Positions 25,995 through 33,839 of a stretch of 42,743 nucleotides of DNA are shown piece by piece (the stretch's first letter is position 1; each line of letters opens with the position of its first letter). The notes below the pieces were generated by a model. The model worked only from the letters and a program-made list of their open reading frames with translations. It had not been told where the DNA came from and searched no databases. A program made the position numbers and the translations under genes. Origin of the DNA: Flavobacteriales bacterium (GTDB lineage Bacteria; Bacteroidota; Bacteroidia; Flavobacteriales_F; PHOS-HE28); NCBI GenBank assembly GCA_020847755.1, contig JADLBK010000049.1:1-42743 (forward strand), read 5' to 3'.

Positions 25995-27693
25995 CGCGCA
26001 GGTCGAAAGGGTTGTTGAACTGGCTGCCCAGAGCGTAGGTGAGGCTGAAGATACCGGCCTTGGTCTCGAAGTTGGTGCCGACGCCGAAGCCGATGGGGTC
26101 GTCCGCGAGCACCTCCTCCCGGCTCCGGTCCTCCCACCAAGCTTGGTCCACGAAGACGAAGGCATTGCTGTTCTCCTCCAGCAGCAGGCGGTACTCCAGG
26201 GTGCCGATCGCGAAGCTGCTCGCGTAGATCGAGGCCTCATCGACCCCGCGCAGGTTGCGGATGCCGCCCAGCCGGTACAGCTCGTTCAGGTACAGCCGGT
26301 CGTTGATCATGGCACCGCCCTGTGCGGCCAGGCGCACCGTGCCCCGGCGGCCCAGCGCCCAGTGCACCACCACCTGCCCGTCCACCTGGACCTGAAGGGA
26401 CTTCGTGGTCACGGTGAGCGTGTTGTCGTTCGGGTCGGGCGTGCGGCTTTCCTTGTTGCCGGCCGAACCCTCCAGGGCCATGGAATGCCCGCGTTGCGGG
26501 TTCAGGCGGTAGTCGAAGCGCTGGCGTTCGATGCCCAGGCCATAGGTGAGCAACTTCACGTTGCCGAGGCCTGGCAACAGCGAGGTGCTTCGCCCGAGCG
26601 TGCGGGAGGACTTGCTGTTGACGAACACGCTGACCATGTCGCCCTGGCGCAGGGCGAGCTGGACCGCGCCGCGACCGTTCACTTCCAGGAACGAGGTGTC
26701 CCGGCGGAAGAGCTTCAGCGACAGGTCGATGCCGAAGGGGGTTTGGAACAGGAAGGGCACCGCGGTGCGCACCTTCAGGTCCTGGGTGCGGTCCTTCAGG
26801 CTGCGCCAGTTGAGGTCGATGGACTCGCCACGGCGCAGCGCGTTCCGAAGGCGCAGGTCCACGTCGCCGGTGAATGCCACGCGCCCGGTGGCTGCGTCCG
26901 GCAGCACCCCGAGGATGCCATTGATGGAGCTGGCGCGGCGCGGGTCAAGGAAGAGGTAGAGCTTGGTGCGCTCCGGGGCGAACAGCACGTAGGGTTTCTG
27001 CCGTTGGGTCACGAACGGCAGCTCCCGGATGCGTCTGTCCAGAGCCACGATGAGCGACTCGTCGTACACATCCCCGGGCCGGATGCCGATGTGCTGGTGC
27101 AGGTAGCGCGGCGAGATGCGGGCGCTGCCCTTCACCACCACACTGTCTATGCGCACGAGCGGCCCGAGGTCCACGCGCACGGCGGCCATCAGGCCATCGC
27201 CTGTGGGGCGCAGGCTGTCCAGCCGCACCGTGGCGAACGGGTGGCCATGGTCCTCCGCGTCGCGGAGCAGGTCGTCCAGCACCTTCACCGTGCGGCGCGG
27301 CGCGATGGGCCTGCCGGCGTGGGCGCGCTCCCTGAACCGCGTGCGGCCGGCCATGTCCTGGGGGATGCCCGACCCGGACAAGGCGGCCCATCGGTGGTCA
27401 GGGCCTCGGTGAAGGGTGCAGCGCAGGGTGTCGTTCACCAGGATACAGGTGTCGAGCGAGGCCTCCAACGCGCCTTGAGCACGCAGGGCATCCACCCAGG
27501 CCAGGGCCCTGGCCTCGGCCTCGACCGGTGTGTCGGACCGTTCGGGGCGGAGGGCCCGCTTCGATAGGGGACCGTCCGCATGCAGCACCAGGACCGTGCG
27601 TTGGGCGTCCATGCAAAGGACGGCGAGTTGGCCGGCGGCCAGAAGGAGCAGCCGACGGAACCGGTGCCGGGGACGGTGCCTGGTGTCCGCCAT
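25957..27693 (-). CDS. Omp85/BamA-TamA-like outer-membrane protein
   Basis: ATG 27693 gives 578 aa with a signal peptide (LLLLAAGQLAVLCMDAQ). Residues about 130-178 and 180-252 look like POTRA domains (KVLDDLLRDAEDHGHPFATV; RIDSVVVKGSARISPRYLHQ ending KLYLFLD). About 255-578 is a 16-strand-type surface antigen barrel ending FGFTSLF, with a terminal Phe as in barrel insertion signals. GGIRNLRGVDE resembles the conserved L6 VRGY-type loop of Omp85 proteins. With only two clear POTRAs it is shorter than BamA and closer to TamA or to Bacteroidota accessory Omp85 proteins. The frame is open upstream, but those codons belong to ung, whose stop overlaps this start by one base (TGATG). The substrate is unknown. 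Confidence 0.82.
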   Translation of the reverse strand: MADTRHRPRHRFRRLLLLAAGQLAVLCMDAQRTVLVLHADGPLSKRALRPERSDTPVEAEARALAWVDALRAQGALEASLDTCILVNDTLRCTLHRGPDHRWAALSGSGIPQDMAGRTRFRERAHAGRPIAPRRTVKVLDDLLRDAEDHGHPFATVRLDSLRPTGDGLMAAVRVDLGPLVRIDSVVVKGSARISPRYLHQHIGIRPGDVYDESLIVALDRRIRELPFVTQRQKPYVLFAPERTKLYLFLDPRRASSINGILGVLPDAATGRVAFTGDVDLRLRNALRRGESIDLNWRSLKDRTQDLKVRTAVPFLFQTPFGIDLSLKLFRRDTSFLEVNGRGAVQLALRQGDMVSVFVNSKSSRTLGRSTSLLPGLGNVKLLTYGLGIERQRFDYRLNPQRGHSMALEGSAGNKESRTPDPNDNTLTVTTKSLQVQVDGQVVVHWALGRRGTVRLAAQGGAMINDRLYLNELYRLGGIRNLRGVDEASIYASSFAIGTLEYRLLLEENSNAFVFVDQAWWEDRSREEVLADDPIGFGVGTNFETKAGIFSLTYALGSQFNNPFDLRDGKVHFGFTSLF

Positions 27694-28385
27694 CAGGTGC
27701 GCCAATCGATGGGGGGCAGGCCCTGGGCTTGAAGGATCTCGTTGGTGGCCGAAAAGTGGCCACATCCGATGAAGCCCCGGTGGGCGGACAATGGACTGGG
27801 ATGCGGTGCCTTCAGGACGTAGTGCCGGTCCGGAGGGATCAGCGTTTCCTTCCGCTGCGCGTGCCGGCCCCAAAGCAGGAACACAAGCCCGCTCCGTTCG
27901 GTGGCCAGTGCTCGGATGGCCGTGTCTGTAAAGGTTTCCCAACCGCGACCCTGATGCGATGCGGCCTGGTCGGCCCGGACGGTGAGCGTGGCGTTCAGCA
28001 GGAGCACCCCTTGATCGGCCCATCGGCCCAGGTCACCGTGGGCAGGCCGGTCGATGCCGAGATCGCGCTTCAGTTCGGCGAAGATGTTCACCAGGGAAGG
28101 GGGGGCGGGCACCCCCGACGGCACGCTGAAGCACAGTCCATGGGCCTGGCCCGGCCCATGATAGGGGTCCTGTCCCAGGATCACCACACGTACGGCCTCC
28201 AACGGCGTGCGTGCGAACGCGTGAAAGATGTCGCGCCCGGCGGGATACACGCGGTGTGCAGCGCGCTCCTCCACCAGGAAGGACCGCAAGGCCTGGAAGT
28301 AGGGCTTTTCCAATTCCTGACCGAGCACACGTGCCCAGCCGGGGCCCAACTCGGCGGTTCGTGGTGCGGCTGTGGCCATGCTCAT
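27693..28385 (-). CDS. ung: Uracil-DNA glycosylase, family 1
   Basis: The 230-aa product has all family-1 motifs: VVILGQDPYHGPGQAHGLCF with catalytic Asp73, LLLNATLTV, FLLWGRHAQ and the HPSPLSAHRGF loop with His195. It removes uracil from DNA to start base-excision repair. ATG 28385 was chosen; a second ATG lies two codons later (28379) and a TTG at 28406 extends the frame further. Length is standard. It heads the six-gene minus-strand run down to rlmB. GAACTTGG about 10 nt before the ATG is a weak -7-like box, so the operon promoter is not clearly seen. Confidence 0.95.
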   Translation of the reverse strand: MSMATAAPRTAELGPGWARVLGQELEKPYFQALRSFLVEERAAHRVYPAGRDIFHAFARTPLEAVRVVILGQDPYHGPGQAHGLCFSVPSGVPAPPSLVNIFAELKRDLGIDRPAHGDLGRWADQGVLLLNATLTVRADQAASHQGRGWETFTDTAIRALATERSGLVFLLWGRHAQRKETLIPPDRHYVLKAPHPSPLSAHRGFIGCGHFSATNEILQAQGLPPIDWRT

Positions 28386-28449
28386 CGGGTCCGCCAAGTT
28401 CGCCAACGGATCGTTGAAACTTTTTCAAGGCACCTCCCGTTCCACGCGA

Positions 28450-28457
28450 TAACTTTG
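28450..28457 (+). promoter_or_regulatory. -7 promoter box of the 42-aa lipoprotein gene
   Basis: TAACTTTG is a perfect match to the Bacteroidota -7 consensus TAnnTTTG, with TTTTTC about 23 nt upstream in the -33 region. The predicted leader is about 50 nt. It contains an inverted repeat ACGTTC...GAACGT. Confidence 0.6.
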
Positions 28458-28513
28458 GGCGACCTGGAACGTTCTACCTGCGTCCAAGGAACGTGGATAA
28501 CGAACGCACAACG

Positions 28514-28642
28514 ATGAAAAAGGTGCTTCTGGTACTGACGGTGGTGGCGGTGGGCGCGATGCTCTTCAGCTCCTGTGGCTCGAGCCATAGCTGTCCGGCG
28601 TACTCCAAGACGCATCAGGTGAAGGCTGAACGGCCCGCCTGA
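28514..28642 (+). CDS. 42-aa lipoprotein with CPAY motif
   Basis: ATG 28514 to TGA 28640-28642 encodes MKKVLLVLTVVAVGAMLFSS followed by CGSSHSCPAYSK and a short basic tail. The lipobox (LFSSC, Cys21) gives a mature peptide of only 22 residues. Small lipoproteins carrying Cys-Pro-Ala-Tyr occur widely in Bacteroidota genomes without a known function (from memory, not searched). The gene has a perfect -7 box upstream and a hairpin with a T-run downstream, so it is a monocistronic unit and probably well expressed. The protein is too short for most automatic annotation. Confidence 0.82.
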   Translation: MKKVLLVLTVVAVGAMLFSSCGSSHSCPAYSKTHQVKAERPA

Positions 28643-28662
28643 TCCTTCCTGTGCATACATCG

Positions 28663-28692
28663 AGCCCGGCCGGCAGGTCCGGGCTTTCGTGT
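28663..28692 (+). terminator. Intrinsic terminator of the 42-aa lipoprotein gene
   Basis: AGCCCGG (28663-28669) pairs perfectly with CCGGGCT (28679-28685) around a 9-nt loop, followed by TTCGTGTT. It begins 21 nt after the stop and lies just before the convergent OsmC stop. Confidence 0.6.
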
Positions 28693-28699
28693 TCATCCG

Positions 28700-29107
28700 T
28701 CAGCAGTAGGTGAACCGAAGGACCTGAACGAGGTCCTCCCGCAGGCTGAGGGCCACGGGGCAGGTGCGCGCCACCTCCTCCAGCTCCTCCCGCGCGGCCG
28801 GGTCCAGCCCAGCCCCGTTCATGCAGATGTCCACTTCGATCTTCGAGACCCGTCGCGGTCCGGCGACCATGTGTTTCGTCACGCGGGCTGACAGGTCATT
28901 CAAGGGGTAGCCCTTTTCTCGCGCCCGGATGCCCATCACGGTCATCAGGCAGCTGGCCAGCGCGGTGCTCATCAGGTCGGTGGGCGAAAAGGCCTCGCCG
29001 CGCCCGTGATTGTCCGGTGGCGCATCGGTGATGATGGTGGCCCCGCTCCGGGTGTGGGTGGCCTCGGTGCGCAGGTCACCGAGGTAGCGGATGGAGGAGG
29101 TGCTCAT
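28700..29107 (-). CDS. OsmC family protein (peroxide/thiol reductase type)
   Basis: ATG 29107 gives 135 aa: MSTSSIRYLGDLRTEATHTR, then FSPTDLMSTALASCLMTVMG with the first conserved Cys and a helix, and ARTCPVALSLRED with the second. Paired cysteines in these two positions are the catalytic pair of OsmC/Ohr/YhfA proteins, which reduce peroxides; the overall pattern is nearer the YhfA-type OsmC group than Ohr. The frame is open further upstream but would run across the promoter of the divergent gene. It is cytoplasmic and probably monocistronic, with a divergent neighbour starting 49 bp away. Confidence 0.88.
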   Translation of the reverse strand: MSTSSIRYLGDLRTEATHTRSGATIITDAPPDNHGRGEAFSPTDLMSTALASCLMTVMGIRAREKGYPLNDLSARVTKHMVAGPRRVSKIEVDICMNGAGLDPAAREELEEVARTCPVALSLREDLVQVLRFTYC

Positions 29108-29139
29108 GGACCAGGGTCGGCAAGGTAGCGTTGTCTTCG

Positions 29140-29147
29140 TAGCTTTG
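29140..29147 (+). promoter_or_regulatory. -7 promoter box 9 nt upstream of ATG 29157
   Basis: TAGCTTTG matches TAnnTTTG exactly. Transcription would start only a few bases before the ATG, so the mRNA of the outer-membrane protein/lipA pair should be nearly leaderless. No clear -33 element is visible. Confidence 0.55.
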
Positions 29148-29156
29148 ACAGCCTCC

Positions 29157-29903
29157 ATGCGCCGCTCGATCCTTCTGCCGCTGATGCTGCTGCCGGTCCT
29201 GCTGGTGGCGCAGCAGACGGTGTATGATGAGACGCGGATCCTCTACAAGAAGGAGCTGCATGGTGGCCTCATCGCCCATGGCGATGGATGGGGTGCGAAT
29301 TTCTTTCATGGCAAGCACCGCACCGCGCGTTCACGCCGCATGATCGGCATCGAGATCGTGGGCATGAAGCACCCCAAGGAGATCAAGAGCTTCAACCCGT
29401 ACTACGAGGACGCACGCGGCTATTTCTATGGAAAGATGAACAGCGTGCTTCTGTTCCGACCCACCTGGGGGCGCAAGGAGCTCATCACCGATAAACTGCG
29501 GAAGAGCGGGGTGGAGGTGAACTACGTGTGGGGCATCGGCCCGTCCATCGCCATGCTGAAGCCTGTGTACCTGCAGATCGGCAAGCCCAGCCTTCCTTAC
29601 GAGACCATCGCCGTGGAGCGCTATGACCCCGAGGTGCACTACCCGGACGACATCTTCGGTCGGGCCTCCTGGTTCAAAGGCATCGAGGAGTCGAAGTTCC
29701 GGTTCGGTGGATTCGCCCGCTTCGGCCTCAACTTCGAGCACTCGGGATCGGCTGCCGGGATCAAGGCCCTGGAGGTGGGTGGCACCATCGACGCATTCCC
29801 GGAGCGACTGCCCATCATGGCCGATCTGGATGGGGTCGAGAACAAGCAGTTCTTCCTTGAGTTGTACATCAGCATTCAGTTCGGCAAGAAGTACGTGCGA
29901 TGA
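29157..29903 (+). CDS. Conserved-looking outer-membrane or secreted protein, function unknown
   Basis: The 248-aa product has a signal peptide ([18 protein letters not shown]) and a mature part rich in aromatic, alternating segments typical of small outer-membrane barrels ([66 protein letters not shown] at the end). I cannot name the family. ATG 29157 follows a perfect -7 box by 9 nt; the frame upstream of it would span the promoter. Its last codons overlap lipA by ATGA, so lipoate synthase depends on translation of this gene. That pairing does not by itself suggest a shared function. Confidence 0.75.
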   Translation: MRRSILLPLMLLPVLLVAQQTVYDETRILYKKELHGGLIAHGDGWGANFFHGKHRTARSRRMIGIEIVGMKHPKEIKSFNPYYEDARGYFYGKMNSVLLFRPTWGRKELITDKLRKSGVEVNYVWGIGPSIAMLKPVYLQIGKPSLPYETIAVERYDPEVHYPDDIFGRASWFKGIEESKFRFGGFARFGLNFEHSGSAAGIKALEVGGTIDAFPERLPIMADLDGVENKQFFLELYISIQFGKKYVR

Positions 29904-30772
29904 GCGTGGAGGAGAACCAGGCCGCGGTGCGTCCCGCGAGACGTCCCGATTGGCTCCGGGTGAAACTGCCGACAGGCGAGAGCTACCGCAAGGTCAGGTC
30001 CATCGTCAGCGAGCACAAGCTGCACACCATCTGCCAGAGCGGCAACTGCCCCAACATGGGTGAGTGCTGGGGCGAGGGTACGGCCACCTTCATGATCCTG
30101 GGCAACGTGTGCACGCGGAGCTGCGGCTTCTGTGCCGTGGCCACCGGCCGCCCGGAACCGGTGGACCCCTTCGAGCCGGCACGCGTGGCCCGGAGTGTGG
30201 AGCTGATGGGGGTGAGGCACTGCGTGATCACCAGCGTGGACCGGGACGACCTGGAGGATGGCGGGGCGGATACCTGGGCGCGCACCATCCGTGCCGTGCG
30301 GCGGCGCTGTCCGGGCACCACCATGGAGACCCTGATCCCTGACTTCAAGGGGCGCTGGCAGGACCTGGCCGTGGTGCTCGATGCCGCCCCTGACGTCCTC
30401 TCCCACAACCTGGAGACCGTGAGGCGCCTCACCAAACAGGTGCGCGTCCAAGCCCGCTATGATCGCAGCCTGGAGGTGCTGATGCGGGCCAAGCGGGCGG
30501 GCCTGCGCACCAAGAGCGGCATCATGCTCGGTTTGGGCGAGACCGACCAGGAGGTGCTGGAGACGATGGACGATCTGCGCGCCGTGGGTACCGATGTGAT
30601 GACCATCGGGCAATACCTGCAGCCCACCAAGGCCCACCTCCACGTTCAGGAGTTCGTGCACCCCGACCGCTTCGCCCGGTTCAGGGAGGCGGGGCTCTCC
30701 AAGGGATTCCGTTTCGTGGAGAGCGGACCGCTGGTACGGTCCAGCTATCACGCGGAACGCCACGTGGGGTAG
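29900..30772 (+). CDS. lipA: Lipoyl synthase
   Basis: The 290-aa radical-SAM enzyme inserts two sulfurs into octanoyl-lipoyl domains to make the lipoyl cofactor of pyruvate and 2-oxoglutarate dehydrogenases and the glycine cleavage system. Cys45, Cys50 and Cys56 ([12 protein letters not shown]) hold the auxiliary 4Fe-4S cluster that is sacrificed for sulfur. Cys71, Cys75 and Cys78 (CTRSCGFC) hold the SAM cluster. The C-terminal VRSSYHAE supplies the serine ligand of the auxiliary cluster. Length is normal and all key residues are present. It is cotranscribed with the upstream membrane-protein gene through an ATGA overlap. No lipB is in view. Confidence 0.97.
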   Translation: MSVEENQAAVRPARRPDWLRVKLPTGESYRKVRSIVSEHKLHTICQSGNCPNMGECWGEGTATFMILGNVCTRSCGFCAVATGRPEPVDPFEPARVARSVELMGVRHCVITSVDRDDLEDGGADTWARTIRAVRRRCPGTTMETLIPDFKGRWQDLAVVLDAAPDVLSHNLETVRRLTKQVRVQARYDRSLEVLMRAKRAGLRTKSGIMLGLGETDQEVLETMDDLRAVGTDVMTIGQYLQPTKAHLHVQEFVHPDRFARFREAGLSKGFRFVESGPLVRSSYHAERHVG

Positions 30773-30837
30773 CCCGGACCGGTATACGATCGACGGAATT
30801 GTGACCAGGGCAGGGATGGGGAGGGAACCCTGCGGAC

Positions 30838-30845
30838 TATCTTTG
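30838..30845 (+). promoter_or_regulatory. -7 promoter box of the T9SS propeller gene
   Basis: TATCTTTG matches TAnnTTTG exactly and lies 45 nt upstream of ATG 30891. It falls in the 118-bp gap after lipA and supports choosing 30891 rather than an upstream in-frame start at 30801. Confidence 0.55.
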
Positions 30846-30890
30846 TGTTCCTTCATCAACGAACCTGAACCGGCCATTCCGACCCCTCCC

Positions 30891-33755
30891 ATGACCCGAG
30901 CAGTACGCAACGGCCTTCTGGCCACCACCACCGCCGCCATCGCCGTCGGCGCCATCTGGATCGGCGAGCAAGGTCTTCGTTACACCCCGCGCGCGGAACG
31001 TGGCCAAGCGGCAAGTGCGCGCGGAGCGATGGACTACCTCGCCGCCATCCGCGGAAACCTCGCCACCGGACGCATCGAGCCCGGCGACCGCATCGCCATG
31101 GAGGCCGCGGTCCAGGCCTATGGAGGTCCCAAGAGCGTTGGGCTTGAGTGGGTGGAAATGGGCCCTGACAACGTGGGTGGACGCATCCGAACGGTACTTG
31201 TCGATCCGTCCGATCCCCAGGTGATCTGGTGCGGGGGCGTCTCCGGCGGGCTGTACAAGTCCTCGAACGCCGCCAACACGTGGGAAAAGATGTCGGCGTT
31301 CAATGAGAACCTGTGCATCAGCAGCATCGCCATTCTCGGGAACGGACACTTGTATGTGGCCACGGGAGCGACCCCGGAAGGCCAGTCCGGCTCGGGGGGC
31401 AGCGGCTTCATCGGGGACGGCTTGTTCATGAGCACCGACGGAGGTGCCAGTTTCACACAGGTCTTCGGGACCTCCTCGAACTGGAACACCAATGACGATT
31501 GGGCCATCGTGGACAAGATCGTGGCTCATCCCACGGAAGCCAACAAGGTGTGGGTGGCCAACAACAACGGCCTGGTCCTCTACGATGAGAGCACGAACAG
31601 CTCAACCCCTGGACCCGGTCTTCCGACCTCCCGGTGTCGGGCGCTTGAAGTGAGCGCGGACGGTTCGGTGGTGATCTGCAACATCGGAAGCAACTGCTGG
31701 CTTAGCCGTGACGGGGGCGCCTCCTTCCAACAGATGACGCTCGGCAGCAACGGCTTCCCCAACAGCCAGATCGGCCGCATGGAGTTCGCCATCTCTCCGG
31801 ACGACAACAATTACCTCTACTGCATGATCGCTACAGGGGGTGGGCAGATGAACGGTGTGTGGGCCTCCACGGACAAAGGGTTCAACTGGTTCCGCATCTG
31901 GCCGGCGGGTTTCGGCACGAACGGTGTGCCCGAGCTCGACATCTTCGGCGACAACAGCCAGGGGTGGTGGGACAATGTGCTGGCCGTCGTGCCCGGAGAG
32001 CCGGACAGGATCTGGTTGGGCGGTGTATCGCTGTGGACCACCAGCCTCAATGCTCAGCCGGTGCAGCTGGCCTTGGCGTTCGACTTCCCGGGATGCTTCA
32101 ACTGCGTGCATGCGGACGTGCATGACATCACCTTCGCACCGGATGGGCAGACCGCTTATGTGGCCTGCGATGGTGGCATCTACGTGAGTCCGGACAAGGG
32201 CGGTGTGTTCTACGCGGCGAACCGCTTCCTGAACATCACCCAGTTCTACTCGCTGGCGTATTCGCCCAAGGGCAAAGTGATGGGCGGCACACAGGATAAT
32301 GGCACCCAGTACATCCGCCTCAGCGGTGGAACGACCGCCGAGGAGGCGATCGAGGTGAGCGGCGGTGATGGTTTCGATGCGGAGATCTCGCAGATCGACC
32401 CCAACATCATGTTCTCCACGGTGTACTTCGGATCCGTGGCCCGGTCGGCGGACGATGGCACCAACTTCGGTGATTTCTATGACGCGCGCGTGCTGGCCCT
32501 TGGCACCCCCGGCGAGCTGGGCGGCAACGGCTTGGGCGATTTCTACACCAACATCCGCCTCTACGAGAACTGGAACGACGTGAACAGCCAGGACAGTATC
32601 AATTGGCTGAACACCACGGGTGACACCCTCTTCTTCGGCGATGTCATCACCTACAAGGGTCGGATGCCCCAGATCGACCAGTTCCACACCATCACCCAGG
32701 CCATGGTGCTTCCGGACGCGGAGCTGCGCCTTCAGGACCGTGTGCAGACCCTGTTCGCCGTCGGCTTCTCCGGAGCTCAGGGCGTTTGGGTGACCCGTGA
32801 TGCCTGCCAGTTCATTGAGAACCCGCAGTGGTGGAAGGTGGCGAACAACGCTGGAGGCAACGTGAACGTGCTGGAGTGGTCCGCTGATGGGGACCGCCTG
32901 TTCTGGGGCACGCTCGATGGCGAGGTGTTCATGGTGGAAGGCTTCAACAATGCCTACTCCCTGGATCAGGCCGATGTGGAACTCGGGACCGACCTGCAGC
33001 TTTCCGCTCCGGTCACGCTGATGACCAGCGGAGCACCTGTGACCGGCCTCAGCTCCGACCCGAACGACCCCGATCGGCTGCTGGTCACCCAAGGTGGCTA
33101 TGGCGGTTCGCAGAAAGTGCGGCTCATCACGGGCATCAGCGGTACGCCGACCGTGACGAACAAGTGGAACATGCCGGCCGAGCTGGTGGGGATGCCCGTG
33201 TATGATGGGTTGATCCACTACGAGAACCCGGACATCTTCGTCGTCGGTACGGAGTTCGGTGTGATGGCCACGGATGACGGGGGCGCGACCTGGACCTTCG
33301 AGAACACCGGGCTCGACAAGGTGCCGACCTTCCAGGTGAGGCAGCAGCGGTGGAAGTGGAACACCAACCCGTACGGACCGGACTACCTCACCAACCAGGG
33401 GGTGATCTACGCAGGCACCCATGGGCGTGGCGCCTTCCGGAGCGAGACCTTCCTGTCCGTGGCCGATCGTCCGGGCGTGGCCGGCGGCGGCACGGTCATC
33501 GGCGACCTCAGCTTCTTCCCGAACCCCGCCCAGGTGCAGACCACGGTGGTGTTCGACCTGGCCGAGCGGCGCGAGGTGGTCATCACGGTCTTCGACCTCA
33601 ATGGTCGTGCGGTACGTACCCAGCGCGCCGCCAGCTTCGGCCAAGGCCGCAACCAGATCGAGATCGGGGTGAACGATCTTGCTACCGGCACCTACGTGGT
33701 GGAGCTTCGCTCGGGTTCCGTGAAACGCACGGGACGCCTCGTGGTCTCCCGCTGA
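30891..33755 (+). CDS. Large T9SS type A secreted protein with VPS10/BNR-like propeller
   Basis: The 954-aa product has an N-terminal hydrophobic segment (GLLATTTAAIAVGAIWIG). From residue about 90 it shows sortilin/BNR-type blade motifs: GPDNVGGRIRTVLVDPSDPQ, GVSGGLYKSSN, GLFMSTDGGASFTQ, NCWLSRDGGASFQQMTL, GVWASTDKGFNWFRI and later GVMATDDGGATWTFEN. Asp-box (S/T-x-D-x-G-x-x-W/F) motifs recur. Residues about 872-954 are a T9SS type A sorting domain (LSFFPNPAQVQTT, ITVFDLNGRAV, ATGTYVVELRSG, final RLVVSR). Such propellers occur in glycoside hydrolases and in binding proteins; no hydrolase active site can be assigned. The gene is flanked by its own -7 box and a strong terminator, so it is monocistronic. 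Confidence 0.85.
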   Translation: MTRAVRNGLLATTTAAIAVGAIWIGEQGLRYTPRAERGQAASARGAMDYLAAIRGNLATGRIEPGDRIAMEAAVQAYGGPKSVGLEWVEMGPDNVGGRIRTVLVDPSDPQVIWCGGVSGGLYKSSNAANTWEKMSAFNENLCISSIAILGNGHLYVATGATPEGQSGSGGSGFIGDGLFMSTDGGASFTQVFGTSSNWNTNDDWAIVDKIVAHPTEANKVWVANNNGLVLYDESTNSSTPGPGLPTSRCRALEVSADGSVVICNIGSNCWLSRDGGASFQQMTLGSNGFPNSQIGRMEFAISPDDNNYLYCMIATGGGQMNGVWASTDKGFNWFRIWPAGFGTNGVPELDIFGDNSQGWWDNVLAVVPGEPDRIWLGGVSLWTTSLNAQPVQLALAFDFPGCFNCVHADVHDITFAPDGQTAYVACDGGIYVSPDKGGVFYAANRFLNITQFYSLAYSPKGKVMGGTQDNGTQYIRLSGGTTAEEAIEVSGGDGFDAEISQIDPNIMFSTVYFGSVARSADDGTNFGDFYDARVLALGTPGELGGNGLGDFYTNIRLYENWNDVNSQDSINWLNTTGDTLFFGDVITYKGRMPQIDQFHTITQAMVLPDAELRLQDRVQTLFAVGFSGAQGVWVTRDACQFIENPQWWKVANNAGGNVNVLEWSADGDRLFWGTLDGEVFMVEGFNNAYSLDQADVELGTDLQLSAPVTLMTSGAPVTGLSSDPNDPDRLLVTQGGYGGSQKVRLITGISGTPTVTNKWNMPAELVGMPVYDGLIHYENPDIFVVGTEFGVMATDDGGATWTFENTGLDKVPTFQVRQQRWKWNTNPYGPDYLTNQGVIYAGTHGRGAFRSETFLSVADRPGVAGGGTVIGDLSFFPNPAQVQTTVVFDLAERREVVITVFDLNGRAVRTQRAASFGQGRNQIEIGVNDLATGTYVVELRSGSVKRTGRLVVSR

Positions 33756-33775
33756 TCAGGTCCACGAACATGATG

Positions 33776-33813
33776 AACGGCCCCGGACGATCGCGTCCGG
33801 GGCCGTTCTTTTG
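33776..33813 (+). terminator. Strong intrinsic terminator after the T9SS propeller gene
   Basis: A perfect 14-bp stem (33776-33789 with 33794-33807, outer pairs AAC/GTT, core GGCCCCGGACG) encloses the tetraloop ATCG and is followed by CTTTTG. It ends only 26 nt before the gap start codon. Confidence 0.88.
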
Positions 33814-33839
33814 TGTCCCACCCGATCGTTCCCGACACC

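Noticed and set aside
31602-33644. 680-codon minus-strand frame opposite the VPS10-like gene
   Set aside because: No domain, composition-driven, and overlaps a well-supported cargo gene.
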